64,000 nucleotides of DNA from Lachancea thermotolerans CBS 6340 (Eukaryota > Ascomycota > Saccharomycetes > Saccharomycetales > Saccharomycetaceae): the NCBI RefSeq assembly GCF_000142805.1, contig NC_013084.1, forward strand, positions 434,001-498,000, written 5' to 3'. Below are positions 1-10,600 of this stretch, in pieces. Positions within the stretch are counted from its first letter, which is position 1, and every line of letters begins with the position of its first letter. The translations under genes were made by a program, and so were the position numbers. The notes under the pieces are model-generated. The model searched no databases, had not been told where the DNA came from, and saw only the letters and a list, made by a program, of their open reading frames with translations.

Positions 1-268
1 CATATGGTGGACTTGAAGAAAGATGATGTGGATCAGGTTTGCACGGGCTAAGTATCGGGCTAGTGCCAGTTGTGGTTTAGGATTTTTAGGAGAGGCGTTG
101 AAGCACCATGGAGATGGGGCCGAGCGTCTGGCGCTGACCTCTTCGCGAGGGCACACCAAGGTATAAAATAAGCTGCACCATGAGAAACAGTCCTGCTCAT
201 TTGTTGGAGAGTAACCAGAAACATTAATCTTTTTGTCTCCACCACATAGCACTCGTTACAAACTCCTT
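1..268. promoter_or_regulatory. Alpha-factor gene upstream region with TATA box
   Basis: This is the upstream region of the alpha-factor gene. A clear TATA element (TATAAAAT) lies at 162-169, about 100 bp before the ATG. I looked for a Mcm1/alpha1 composite site (CC-A/T6-GG next to a CAATGNCAG box) and found no convincing match, so alpha-specific control cannot be shown from this stretch. The window starts here, so more distal elements may be missing. Confidence 0.5.
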
Positions 269-814
269 ATGCTTAAATCCTTTTCACTCTTTTTGGCCTT
301 CGCATTGACCTCTATCACGGTTTCCGCCGCACCCATCAACATCACAGACTCCGACCCAGTGATTCCTAGAGAGAGTATATGCGGGTTCTTAGACCTGACT
401 GACGCGGAAGACCTGGCGCTTTTGCCGGTTTCTAATGGGACCCATTCCGGCATTTTGGTTGTCAACACGACCATCCTTGCTCAGGCGTTCGGAAGCGACG
501 ACATTTTGACCAAGAGGGATGCCAATGCAGAGGCAGAAGCCGACCCATGGCGCTGGTTGAGCTTGTCTAGAGGGCAGCCAATGTACAAAAGAGACGCTAA
601 CGCTGAAGCCGACGCAGAGCCATGGCGCTGGCTGAGTCTGTCTAGAGGACAGCCAATGTACAAAAGAGACGCTAACGCTGAAGCCGACGCAGAGCCATGG
701 CGCTGGTTGAGCCTGTCTAGAGGACAGCCAATGTACAAGAGGGATGCCAACGCTGAGGCTGACGCCGAGCCATGGCGCTGGCTAAGTCTGGCTAGAGGCC
801 AGCCAATGTATTAG
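269..814 (+). CDS. MF(ALPHA)1: Alpha-factor mating pheromone precursor, four peptide repeats
   Basis: This is the secreted precursor of the alpha mating pheromone, which signals to MATa cells through Ste2. The ATG at 269 is chosen because the frame upstream opens only with a TTG, and the protein from 269 (181 aa) starts with a typical signal peptide. A pro-region follows, then four repeats of 75 bp. Each has a KR site for Kex2, a spacer of X-Ala/X-Pro dipeptides (DANAEA...) for Ste13, and a 13-residue peptide ending GQPMY. The peptides lie at 548-586, 623-661, 698-736 and 773-811. The first three read WRWLSLSRGQPMY and the last WRWLSLARGQPMY. The neighbours UIP4 (YPL186C-like) and LIF1 (YGL090W-like) match both S. 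cerevisiae alpha-factor loci, so this is the single unduplicated gene. Confidence 0.97.
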   Translation: MLKSFSLFLAFALTSITVSAAPINITDSDPVIPRESICGFLDLTDAEDLALLPVSNGTHSGILVVNTTILAQAFGSDDILTKRDANAEAEADPWRWLSLSRGQPMYKRDANAEADAEPWRWLSLSRGQPMYKRDANAEADAEPWRWLSLSRGQPMYKRDANAEADAEPWRWLSLARGQPMY

Positions 815-1201
815 CTATAACCCCTGCGGTTCCCACGGAATCGTGCTGGACAATCTATCTTTTCATGACCTAGGCGTCCTAACATTAACTTAAAGTATGA
901 CACCATCGCGCTGGCGTGCGTCTTAATTTCGATTTTATAGTTCCCCTTCGTGCGGCAGTTGGCTCAAACAACGACCTATCCCTCTAAGAGCCACGTCCCC
1001 GAATTTGTTCTTCAATTTTAATAACTTTTACTTAACTGTCGCAAACCATAGCTACTAATATAATGCGAAATCACCCTGCAGCTATTGAGCACGCAAACCG
1101 ACCAGGCCGACCTGTGAACTGTATCATCTCAGAACCCGAGATCCAAGCGAAGTCGCACGATGAGTTCTGACTTTTTTGAATTAGAAATTACACCATATAC
1201 G
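815..1201. other. Convergent intergenic region, no gene seen
   Basis: This is the space between the 3' ends of the alpha-factor gene and UIP4. Reading frames starting inside it on the plus strand run antisense into UIP4 and look like shadows. I see no RNA gene signature. Confidence 0.5.
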
Positions 1202-1855
1202 CTAACGAGACTCTTGCTGCTTGGTCCCCATCCCGAACCATCGCCGAAACAGATTCTTGAAGAAGAACACTATGCTCTGCAAAAAATTCTTGTATTCCGC
1301 CGGGTTTTGCGTTGCGGAAACGCTTGTGTCCGCCGAGTGGTTCCTTGTCTCTGTGAGCTCGCCCTGGTCCTGGTTGTTTGTGTCGTGGAAGTCCTCCTCC
1401 AAGTCCGACTCGGTAATCATCACAGGCGACTCCTCGCGCTCGTTGGCTCTTGGCGTTTTCATCTGAACCACTGGTGTTGGATCGGGCGTCGAGGGCTCCG
1501 CTTCCTGGTCTCCCTCAGTTTGATGTTCAACCTCCGACGGCTGGTTCTCGGATCTCGCAGCGTCGCCGTCAACCTGCAGGTATAGGGCATTATTTTCGTT
1601 GCCGTTCTCGTCCGCCTCCTTGGCGAAATTATCGTCCGTGAACCAATCCCCGCGCTCGTCAACGAACTTGAAAAACGTCACTGCCTTGCCGTCCTGCAGC
1701 TCGCAATTTCCCAGCATCTCAGGCTCAATCTCGAACTCCCATTGGCCTTCATCTCCGTTAAACACCATGGGCTTTATCTCCCACTTCGTGAAATTTCCTG
1801 CCAAGCTCAGAGAGCCTAGCCCAGCCTGCTGGTGCTTGAAAACGATTTTGCTCAT
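1202..1855 (-). CDS. UIP4: UIP4-like protein with AMPK-type glycogen-binding (CBM48-like) domain
   Basis: The protein has 217 aa. Residues about 1-95 resemble the AMPK-type carbohydrate-binding module of yeast Crp1/Mdg1/Uip4 proteins: an opening VFKHQQAGLGSLSLAGNFTKW followed by a WEFEIE strand and FKFVD. The middle is acidic and rich in Glu, Thr and Pro. The C-terminus carries a hydrophobic-basic stretch (LQSIVFFFKNLFRRWFG) that could anchor it to a membrane. Position next to the alpha-factor gene and on the opposite strand matches YPL186C (UIP4), an ER/nuclear-envelope protein that interacts with Ulp1. It is shorter than my memory of the S. cerevisiae protein, mainly in the linker. MDG1 or CRP1 kinship is the alternative if synteny is ignored. 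Confidence 0.72.
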   Translation of the reverse strand: MSKIVFKHQQAGLGSLSLAGNFTKWEIKPMVFNGDEGQWEFEIEPEMLGNCELQDGKAVTFFKFVDERGDWFTDDNFAKEADENGNENNALYLQVDGDAARSENQPSEVEHQTEGDQEAEPSTPDPTPVVQMKTPRANEREESPVMITESDLEEDFHDTNNQDQGELTETRNHSADTSVSATQNPAEYKNFLQSIVFFFKNLFRRWFGMGTKQQESR

Positions 1856-2719
1856 GTATGTAACGCCCTTTTACTCTTTTTTCACCCTGGCCGGCCCTTT
1901 GGATCGAGGGGTAGCTTAATCTTTTTATACTTTTGTCACAAAGGGATCTTTCCGCACTGACATTTAGTGAGGCATCACATGAATCTCGTGCAGCAATATG
2001 ATAAGCCGCGGTTCCAAATGTGTCACAGTTGATAGATAGGGCTACGGGAATGGAATTGTTACACGCTTTTGGTAGACTCCGGCACAACCTCCTGAATATG
2101 CGTTAGTAAAGGCTTGAGAGCACCGAGATCCGACTTTTTGTTCCGCGAGAACTTGCATCTACCCCACAAAAATAGTTTTCCGGTATTGACTCCTCAGTGG
2201 CGGCACGTAAACTGAAAAAGTGGACTCTGTCGAGACGCGCAGCTTTGCTCCGCGCTGATTGTACGCGCCGGCTCCTGGTTGATTGTCCTTTGTCCACAAG
2301 ATGGGACCTACTAATGACACTCGCAAAAAAAAACCTACCATTTATATCTGAGTAATAATTAAAATTTCAAGTCATGCTCACGCTCACCTTTGAAATGGAC
2401 ATCGACGAGTAGTGGCAAGCGGAAGTCTGAACTCAATTTGAGAAAAATATTGGTGGGCTAAACTGCAGTTTAAACTGTAACGTAAAACCTCCCGCTTGTT
2501 AGGCGAATTGTGTCACCAGGGCTAGATCTGTGGCCTAGTACCAAGCATAAGCAGATAGTGGCAACTGCCCTGCACTTTAAGTGCAAGCGTTGCTTTTATC
2601 AACTACTGAGGCTTTCCCCTCTTAGTATCCAAAACCTGTGAAGGCCTTCCCTCTGCTATAGATGTAGGCCTGCATCCGACACAGCCGGTTGTATGCCAAT
2701 CGCGCGACCTCTGTCCCTG
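1856..2719. other. Intergenic: UIP4 promoter side and MRN1 3' side
   Basis: About 860 bp without a convincing gene. Small frames on the minus strand (for example 2103-2297) have no recognisable content. I checked for tRNA B-box sequences and found only weak partial matches. It should hold the UIP4 promoter and the MRN1 3' end. Confidence 0.45.
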
Positions 2720-4429
2720 CTAACGATATTGGCGGGGCACGTTGCCACAACGATCTTTCCCAAAGTTGATCTTTAGGTCTTTGAACTGCTCATTGCTCTT
2801 GATTTTGTCAATGGCTAGGATTGCGTTGCTGATGTTGGTGAAATTGACGAAGCAGCAACTGCGCTCGGGGAGAAAGTTGATCTGCTCGACTTCGCCATAC
2901 TCTTCAAAAAGTTTGCGCAGGTTTTGTTCTGTGAAGACTGGAACATCACGTTCGCTATCCGCCTTGAAGTCGATGTTTCCTAGGTATATGTTACGTGAGG
3001 CACCGTGGCTCACGGCAAGCGCAAGTGCGTTGGACAACGCACCAGAATGCTTGCCCCATCCAATCTTGCACCTTTTGTTGTGAATAGTGAGCCCATGCAG
3101 CGATGTCATTGCGTAAAGCTGGGCAGCAGCAGTAGGATCGATGAAAGTGACAAAACACACGTGACGATCTGTGAGTAGCTTGATGCTTTGCAAAAGTCCA
3201 CCGCGCACTGCGTTGCAAATCTCCTCGATCTTCACATCTTTGGGCAGGTTACCCAGGTATATTGTTCTGTTTCCAAGGTTATTTGCACCTCCTGCAGCTG
3301 TAGCAATAGCTGCAGCTGCCGCAGACTGCTGAAGCAATGTGTTGGAGATGAAGTCCCGGTCAGTATACTGAACCAGATGTTCCATGCCTGGTTGCAGCCC
3401 CAGAAACTGAGCCGCGTTATGCTGCTGAGTCTTGGTGACAAAAGCGCATCTGTCTTTCCCATAAAATATCTTCTTGTTGGAATAGTAAGGGTTTACAGTT
3501 GCTAGACTCGAGACCACCTTAATAGCACTGAAAATAGATGAAAAGTGAACAAATGCGATTCCCTTCTCGACAATAATCTTGACGGATTCGATCTCGCCGT
3601 AGAAGTCAAGATCTGCCCTTAATTTCTCTTCAGTGGCGATCAAGTCTCTCGGATCTGCGCCGAACTGCGGCGCAAGGTCACGATCTGTGTTGAGACGACC
3701 AATATAAACATTCCTCGTAGCCCCGTCGTTGGAAACTGCAGCAGTCACAACGGGATCGATTGGCGTGGGCTTTCCCCAGCCGACTTTAATGTCGCGACCG
3801 CCAATGTTCAGGCGTTTAAGTATCGCGTCCGAGTGGAAAAGTAAAGCAGAGCTTTCATCCAAAAAGGAGATGAAGGCGCACATCTTTTCCCGCAAAATTC
3901 TAACATCCTCGACCACTCCACTACGGACATGGTCCAGGAGTTCCCTGACCTCCAGGTTTGGTGGGATGTTTCCAAGATAAACAGTCCTACTTGGGGCCGA
4001 CGTGAAGTCCCTGGGGTTGTTTAGTTGGAGAGGCTTATGGGACAACGGAGCGTTAGCTGCCGCTGCTGCGGCGGCAGCCGCAACTACAAACTTTGAGTTC
4101 CTTGGGGTGCTTGAATAACTAGAAGAGCCCGTGGAAATCTGGCTCGATGCATTATCTGTCTCATTAGGAATGACGCCAAAAGTCGGCTGTTGCTCAAGGA
4201 TTCCGGATTGAGGAGGGTAGCCCATCTGGTGCTGTTCGAGATATCCTGCACCATTGCTTTGGTATCCGGCGTTGGGCCAAACCGCCTGGCGGTCATTTTG
4301 GTATGCAACCTGAGAGGTGGGTGACAACGATCGATACAGGCCGTCGTCTATGCTTTCGAGGCCAGCCGAAGGCACGTCATATGCATACATGGGTGTATTC
4401 ATGAACTGTTGATGGTAATGAGACGACAT
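2720..4429 (-). CDS. MRN1: RNA-binding protein with four RRMs
   Basis: The 569 aa protein has four RNA recognition motifs, each with a clear RNP2-like strand: TVYLGNIP (about residue 148), NVYIGRL (about 239), TIYLGNLP (about 387) and NIYLGNID (about 478). An RNP1-like strand follows in each, such as CAFISF, GIAFVHF, VCFVTF and CCFVNF. The N-terminal 130 residues are low complexity, with a nine-alanine run encoded near 4040-4085. This arrangement and size match yeast Mrn1 (YPL184C), an mRNA-binding regulator linked to chromatin-remodelling mutants and to mRNAs for cell wall and mitochondrial proteins. Synteny with UIP4 upstream agrees. The ATG at 4429 is the first in frame. Confidence 0.92.
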   Translation of the reverse strand: MSSHYHQQFMNTPMYAYDVPSAGLESIDDGLYRSLSPTSQVAYQNDRQAVWPNAGYQSNGAGYLEQHQMGYPPQSGILEQQPTFGVIPNETDNASSQISTGSSSYSSTPRNSKFVVAAAAAAAAANAPLSHKPLQLNNPRDFTSAPSRTVYLGNIPPNLEVRELLDHVRSGVVEDVRILREKMCAFISFLDESSALLFHSDAILKRLNIGGRDIKVGWGKPTPIDPVVTAAVSNDGATRNVYIGRLNTDRDLAPQFGADPRDLIATEEKLRADLDFYGEIESVKIIVEKGIAFVHFSSIFSAIKVVSSLATVNPYYSNKKIFYGKDRCAFVTKTQQHNAAQFLGLQPGMEHLVQYTDRDFISNTLLQQSAAAAAIATAAGGANNLGNRTIYLGNLPKDVKIEEICNAVRGGLLQSIKLLTDRHVCFVTFIDPTAAAQLYAMTSLHGLTIHNKRCKIGWGKHSGALSNALALAVSHGASRNIYLGNIDFKADSERDVPVFTEQNLRKLFEEYGEVEQINFLPERSCCFVNFTNISNAILAIDKIKSNEQFKDLKINFGKDRCGNVPRQYR

Positions 4430-5112
4430 TCAAAGGTCTATCGAACGTTGGGGGCGGGAAGTCGTTGGAATCTTATGACTTTGTGAGTAAATTTAGCAAA
4501 AAACAATGCCCAAATGCCGAAGCAGAGATGTGATGCAATTAAATGAAAATGTGGGCGAACAGAAAAAAATCTTCCAAAAAACTGCAATAACTAGTCAACT
4601 GCAGGTTGATGTTCTAGGTTTGCGACGGCTAATAAAACCGGATCGAAGTGAATCAAATTATTTGGAACCTGTGATTTCCAGAACTGAAGAAGCGCAAAAA
4701 CAAATCAAAACAAAATCAAAAGAATTGAAAACCAGCCAACTTCAACAAGATTCAAATCTCCTTTATCCCTTAACAGTGAAAGTCGGTCTTGGCGTGCTTA
4801 AACAGCGTCTATTACTTATCTCCAAATCTCTGAGTGCGATGAGAGACGTTGTGAAAGTGGCAACTCTTCATTTTCAATAACGTTCTGAAAAATTTGTGAT
4901 CTAGCCCTTCGTACGAGATCTCGACTCGAGGCCATAACAACCAGCTCTGAGAGTTGGGTGCCGCAGAGATAGAGGCCGACACTCCCTTCGGATTTTGTTG
5001 GTGGCAGTTATCGCACTGGTGCCAGACGCAACTACAGTCTTTATACCGGTCAATTAACTACCAGTATATTTCACTCGGACCATTATGATTGACCTGAGAA
5101 TTTCGCGTAGTT
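4430..5112. other. Intergenic: MRN1 promoter and LIF1 3' side
   Basis: About 680 bp. It contains an ATG-initiated 124-codon frame (4506-4880, plus strand) rich in Lys, Gln and Ser. It has no domain I recognise and no counterpart at this position in S. cerevisiae, so I do not call it a gene. The rest shows no RNA gene signature. Confidence 0.4.
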
Positions 5113-6429
5113 TCAGGCATCTGTTTCGACTTCCGTCTCCTCTTCCGTGTCTTTTTCCGTGTCTTGTTCCGTGTATCCTTCTGTCTCTTCTTCTGTCTCT
5201 TCTTCTGTCTCTTCTTCTGTCTCTTCTTCTGTCTCTTCTTCTGTCTCTTTTTCCGTTCCTTTCCCAATCTCTTGCGCGGTATCTTCCCTGACACCTTCCT
5301 CAGGTGCTTTCCCCGTCTCTTGTTCCACCTCTTCTTCTTTCTGGGAAGACATCTCTGCAACTTCGGGTATTGCAGATTCTTCCTTCTGGCTTACGTCCAA
5401 CGTAAAGCCAGGAGCACTGCCTGCTGAAGGCGCGAGCTGTTCTTTGGACGCGAAATCCTGCTCTTTCACAGTGTTTAAATCCCTTGTCTCATCCAAAAAC
5501 GGGTTTTTCATGAGACTAGGCGTTTCTAAGCGCAAGTTAGGGGCGCTCACTGTCCTCTCTCGGTTTATGCCCAAGATTTCGACGTCATTGCCGCCAAAAT
5601 CATCCCATTGATCCTCTTCCTCCTCTTTCACCAAGGACTTTATTGTGCTTTTCTTTGGCGAAGGTGTGCCTGATTTGCGAAGAGAGGTTCTTTTTCGGGG
5701 AGATGTCATTCTTGAAACAGGTTGGCTCACGAACCGATTTACAAGATATCCATCAGGGATATCCTCTGGTGCGCGATTCTCTTCTAAACGTCTCTGTAAT
5801 TTGCGAATCATTGCTTTCTTTTCATTCAGTAAGTTAATTACAAAGGCCCTTGTTCTCTCGTCTCTCTTTTTTATCATCTTGTGATCTTCGTCCTGCCTTT
5901 TTTGAGACTCATCGACTAGGTTTTGTAAGTCCTTGCACCTCTGCTCAAGCCGGTGAATTTTTTGATTACCAGTAACACAGTTTTGATAAAGCTTCATGCT
6001 CATCTCGAAAAGATCAACTTCCTTCTCTCGGGCAGGCACCAACTCTAATTCGCAGAACCGTTTGGTGAGGCCTCGAACCTGAGTTTCAAAAGCCAGTTTC
6101 CATGTATTACCCACATAGTAAAACCTCCATTGTGCCTTCTCAGTCCATGACCTGTCCATGTCTAGCCTGAAGAATCCCGCAGACAATAGGTCTAGTAACT
6201 CATACCAGGATTTTAAAGCATCAGCATGAGAAAAGCAGTGCAACTTTTCAAAAGACACATTCTTCACAGCTGCAATCTCGCTGCCTTCACTTGCAATAAG
6301 TTCTTTGATGTAAATGTGTTGCAAGTTCTTCAGATTATCGCACCTGTCTTCGCTAAACTGAGCTTGACATAGGACAACGCCAGTATCATCATCTTCGGAG
6401 ATTACTGGGACGCAGCTAATGAAACGCAT
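5113..6429 (-). CDS. LIF1: XRCC4-like DNA ligase IV partner (NHEJ)
   Basis: The protein has 438 aa. An N-terminal globular part of about 160 residues resembles the XRCC4 head, with a conserved-looking WRFYYVGNTWKLAFE segment. A charged coiled coil follows (about 165-235, LEQRCKDLQNLVDESQKRQ...). The tail is disordered and acidic. In yeast, Lif1 binds and stabilises Dnl4 ligase and bridges it to Nej1 at double-strand breaks. Length fits S. cerevisiae Lif1 (about 420 aa). The position divergent from NBP35 matches YGL090W/YGL091C. The last 50 residues are an ETEE-type repeat encoded by a 12-bp tandem repeat. Sequence divergence is high in this family, so the call rests on shape plus synteny. Confidence 0.85.
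   Translation of the reverse strand: MRFISCVPVISEDDDTGVVLCQAQFSEDRCDNLKNLQHIYIKELIASEGSEIAAVKNVSFEKLHCFSHADALKSWYELLDLLSAGFFRLDMDRSWTEKAQWRFYYVGNTWKLAFETQVRGLTKRFCELELVPAREKEVDLFEMSMKLYQNCVTGNQKIHRLEQRCKDLQNLVDESQKRQDEDHKMIKKRDERTRAFVINLLNEKKAMIRKLQRRLEENRAPEDIPDGYLVNRFVSQPVSRMTSPRKRTSLRKSGTPSPKKSTIKSLVKEEEEDQWDDFGGNDVEILGINRERTVSAPNLRLETPSLMKNPFLDETRDLNTVKEQDFASKEQLAPSAGSAPGFTLDVSQKEESAIPEVAEMSSQKEEEVEQETGKAPEEGVREDTAQEIGKGTEKETEEETEEETEEETEEETEEETEGYTEQDTEKDTEEETEVETDA
5177..5252. repeat. 12-bp coding minisatellite inside LIF1
   Basis: Six tandem units of CTGTCTCTTCTT-type sequence (plus strand) start at 5181, 5193, 5205, 5217, 5229 and 5241. On the minus strand they encode the Glu-Thr-Glu-Glu repeat of the LIF1 tail. 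The tract is strongly pyrimidine-biased on the plus strand. The 12-bp period keeps frame, so copy number can vary without breaking the protein. Confidence 0.9.
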
Positions 6430-6613
6430 GTCACATGTGAGCTATTAGAGCTGTACCAACGTTAAAAGCCACCACAATAAGTCTGATGTCTTAAACTGTT
6501 TATAAGGTTCTTATTCAAGTTATTCAGCAATATTAGATTAATAATTAAATGTAACTAAGAACATAACTTCTCAGAATTAATTCATAAGAAAGAGTATAAA
6601 CAGACCTACGCTT

Positions 6614-7585
6614 ATGACAGAGGTTTCTCAAATTCTACCACCAGACTACCAGTTAAAGGAAGCCGAACCAGAACACTGTCCAGGGCCCGAATCAGAGAAA
6701 GCAGGTCAAGGAGATGCCTGCGCTGGATGTGCCAACAAAGAAATCTGCGAGAGCCTTCCTAAAGGCCCGGATCCTGACATACCGTTGATTACCGAAAACC
6801 TATCGCAAATCAAGCACAAAGTATTAGTTTTATCAGGCAAGGGAGGGGTCGGCAAATCGACCTTTACAACTATGCTCTGTTGGGCTTTGTCATCAGACGA
6901 GGACCTTCAAATTGGAGCCATGGATCTTGATATTTGCGGACCTTCGCTGCCGCGAATGTTGGGATGCGTGAACGAAACCGTACATGAATCAAACACTGGG
7001 TGGACACCTGTCTATGTTGCTGATAACCTTGCGACTATGTCTATCCAATACATGTTGCCAGAAGATGACTCAGCTATTATATGGAGAGGGTCCAAAAAAA
7101 ACGCACTAATAAAGAAGTTTCTGAAGGATGTCGATTGGGATGCGCTGGATTATCTGATAGTGGACACCCCTCCAGGAACTTCGGACGAGCACATCTCCAT
7201 CAACAAGTTCATGAAAGAATCAGGCATAGATGGAGCACTAGTTGTGACCACGCCCCAGGAAGTCGCACTTTTGGACGTACGAAAAGAAATAGATTTTTGC
7301 AGAAAGGCTGGAATAAAAATACTGGGTCTTGTTGAAAACATGAGCGGCTTTGTGTGTCCCAGCTGTAAGGGAGAATCTCAAATATTCAAGCCAACGACTG
7401 GTGGCGGTGAAAAGCTATGCGAAGAACTCAATATACCATTTCTTGGAAGTGTACCGCTTGATCCGAGAGTGGGAAAGTCTTGTGATGAGGGCCAGAGTTT
7501 TTTGGACCAACACCCCGAGAGCCCTGCATCACTCGCCATACTCGATGTCGTGGAGAAACTTCGGGATGCTGTCGGAGACATTTAA
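6614..7585 (+). CDS. NBP35: Cytosolic Fe-S cluster scaffold P-loop NTPase
   Basis: The 323 aa protein belongs to the Mrp/Nbp35 family. The N-terminus has the diagnostic cysteine motif C22-x13-C36-x2-C39-x5-C45, which binds a stable 4Fe-4S cluster. A deviant Walker A follows ([10 protein letters not shown], about residue 76), and the C-terminal CPSC pair holds the bridging cluster. With Cfd1 it forms the CIA scaffold that assembles clusters for cytosolic and nuclear proteins; it is essential in yeast. Length is close to S. cerevisiae Nbp35 (about 328 aa). It is divergent from LIF1 across 184 bp, as at YGL091C/YGL090W. Confidence 0.97.
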   Translation: MTEVSQILPPDYQLKEAEPEHCPGPESEKAGQGDACAGCANKEICESLPKGPDPDIPLITENLSQIKHKVLVLSGKGGVGKSTFTTMLCWALSSDEDLQIGAMDLDICGPSLPRMLGCVNETVHESNTGWTPVYVADNLATMSIQYMLPEDDSAIIWRGSKKNALIKKFLKDVDWDALDYLIVDTPPGTSDEHISINKFMKESGIDGALVVTTPQEVALLDVRKEIDFCRKAGIKILGLVENMSGFVCPSCKGESQIFKPTTGGGEKLCEELNIPFLGSVPLDPRVGKSCDEGQSFLDQHPESPASLAILDVVEKLRDAVGDI

Positions 7586-7658
7586 AAGGTTGCTTAATTG
7601 ATCCTTTCAAATAGAATTTTTCTATGTAGTTTGAGCGTTCTGCATTTTAACTAATGTA

Positions 7659-10600
7659 TCATGGTGCTTTCAGGTTTTTCCTGATGTAGCGGGCTTCTGG
7701 CTCACCAAGTGGTAGTTCAAGAAGCCGGTCTTTCATTGAAGAGGCAGCCGCCTCTGCGTTTTCTGTCATGAGGTATGCCAAAGAGACAGCGTAGGCCATG
7801 ACTGAACAACATATTGAGATTTTTGACACATGACCATATGTCGCGTAGAAGGGAGGAAGAGCATGAATCAACTTCTCAAGAGTTGCAAGATCGGTATGCC
7901 CGTCTAAAGCAAAGTTTAAGTATTCGCTGAAAACTCCGAGGTCCCTGCCTGATGTATCGAGGAATTCGGAAGGAACCTTGTCAAGTATGTCACGTAGTGT
8001 TTTTAAACTTTGTTTATCCGTGGTACTTCTCAAGATCATCTCTGGGGCAACATTAGTGAGTAAAGTCTGTACCGCATCCTCGACCAATCCGCCTTCCAAA
8101 AGGTTCTCAGCCTCGGCCAGATAGTTCTCGTCGAATTTGTGACGAAGCGCGATTGCTTGGAAAATGAGACTATCAGGAACTTGAAAACGTTTTAAAATGT
8201 CTCTCCCTGATGCCCCTGAAAAGAAGTGGACATGTCTTCTAATGAGGTCGTCGATATGCTGCTTTGCTAAAACATCGCTATGCACAAAAAGTAGTGTAAA
8301 GAGCGCCTCGCCGTAAAGCTCGTTTGCCTCCAACTGCTCCTGGAATTGTAAAGTGATAGAATCAGTCTGATCAGATGTGAAGTTACAGCATTTTTTAAAA
8401 CGAAGTGTTTGAACTAAGAACCAAAAAGCTCGATCGTCGAACACATTTTTTGAGACTCGCATCCTTTTCAGCATTCTCTCATCTCTGACCTCTGAGCAGA
8501 AGAATTTCAGAACACTGAAAATCACCTCATATGAGACTGGTTTGCTTGAGGTCGGGTGTGCTTCCAAGAATTGCGCCACAAATTCCTCCAATGAACTAGC
8601 GTTCATGTCGGAGAACAGTAGATAGACGCTCAGGCATTCTAGCCACGAGAGCTCTCTTGTGAGGTCCACCACACAGGTTTGGTCGAAGGGTTGGCCACTT
8701 AGAAGCTGATATATTTTGACGACAAAGAGATCAACTTTCCGGTTTAAAGCTTTCCATTTGCGAAGCTGTTGGGAAGCCAAAAACCGGACATTTGGATTAT
8801 TTGTGTTTAAAAGAGTAATCAATGCAGACAAATGAGGATTTTTGAGCTTGATGGCAGCTTTAGTCGCACCAATGATGTCTCCTATAATGAGCTGGTAAAA
8901 TATGCTTTCATTAGGATTCTGCGTCGATTCGATACGATTCAAAACAGATTTAGACACCTCTTGCACCACCCAGGAGCATAACAGCTGATACCTTTTTCCT
9001 TTGACCAGTTCATCGAGTTCAGCTTTTCTGTCCTTTTTGGGAGAGATCCCTTTTTCATCAAAAAGAATCGAGAAAAGCTTCCAAATGTTGTGCCCCTCAC
9101 CTACTGCCAATGTAGCTTCCATCTCAGAAATTGTCACTGAAAAGCTCTTAACCATGGGATAACCATTTGACCCGCGCATGTTGACCTTGGCATTGATGTA
9201 GTTTTTTTCGAGCGTTTGGCTTATCCGGCATCTACTCTCATTATCCCAGGCAAGAACATCAACAAGGGTGCATCCTGAAACGTCCTTTTTTGAATTACAG
9301 AGCAATTTCGAATCCTTGGAAAATTTGGCTAGTTTAGGGATGTGAGACAAGCGTAACGTGCGCTTTGCGCTCTTGTTAGTGTTAAAAGTTTCGTCAAAAG
9401 CTTGGCTCAGGGAGCTAGCCTCTCTATTTCCTGTTCTTTGTAAATTTGTGCTTCTGAAAGCAGAATTGTAAGGGTCGTCTGCTAATTCCAACTGAGTTGC
9501 CCAGTTGTTAGCAACACCCAAAGCAGTTTGAACCTCCATCCCTTCGAAATCCTCTGGATCGACATCAGAAGGTTCGTACTGCTTTTCCTCAACCAATTCA
9601 TTGAATTCCGTATCCCCGGACTCTATTTCGTTTTGAACAAGTGTGCCGAAAGCAACTCCGTCTATGTCTAATCCGCCTCTGGGGTGCATAGATGTTTCGT
9701 CCATTGCTTGTTTATCAAAAGCTTGACAAGATTTTGCAGCAATGCTTCTATGCTTAGGCACTGCTATTTTACGCTGCTTGTGATCGGCCTCTGAGCTTGG
9801 TTCTTGCTCTTTTTTTTCGGTGCCATCTTCATCAATAAGTCCCCATATGCTGAAATGCTGAACTTTGAAAGTCCATAGACCTTCAAGGGGGTTGTAGGAT
9901 ACAAACGACATCCCTTTCAATCTTCTAAGTTTCTTTATCAGGAGCTGGACCTCTTCAGCTGAGTGTTCCTTCAATGGCGTCCTCGAATTTTTTCCAACCG
10001 CATAAATCTGTTCTAGCGTAATTGTAGCAGGCACATTCAAGCCATACCCCAAAGGTGGCTTTGATGTTCCATCTGGGTAGACTTCGACCGTTTTATTACC
10101 ATGGAAAATTACTATCTTGCCGAATAGACTGGTTTTCAGATCGCTGACGTAGGAACTTAGGTCTACATCGCTATCGAAAGAAATGGATCCAAAACCCTGG
10201 CGTCCAATGACAAAGTTAGAAACACTGCAAAGTTGCTTAATGGGAAGCCTAGAAAGCTGCTCAATAGTAGGGGAACACCAATACCCGACTGTTTTATCAT
10301 TCAGCTCTTTACCTGTAAGCTCTGGCTCAGTAGTTTCTCTTTTTTGTAGCACGCTCCTTGGTTCCTCTAGGTCTTGATGCAGGTCTCTTGATCCAAGAAT
10401 TTTGGTACTGGTAGTTGTACTTTGTCCACTTAGTAGCTTCATCTTCTTAGCAGCGCTCCTCCCGGTGTCTATCTTCAATTTCCTCATGTCAGCAGCCTCC
10501 GACCTGTTAGCCTTTGCGCTGTTTTCAAGGCCTCTTTGAAAATGAGAGTGATCTTTTAAATTGGATTCTGTTGTGGAGGAAGTTGGTACAATCTCTTGGC

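Noticed and set aside
4506-4880. 124-codon ATG-initiated frame between MRN1 and LIF1
   Set aside because: No recognisable content, no known gene at this position in S. cerevisiae, and it lies in the MRN1 upstream region. It could be re-opened if transcribed.
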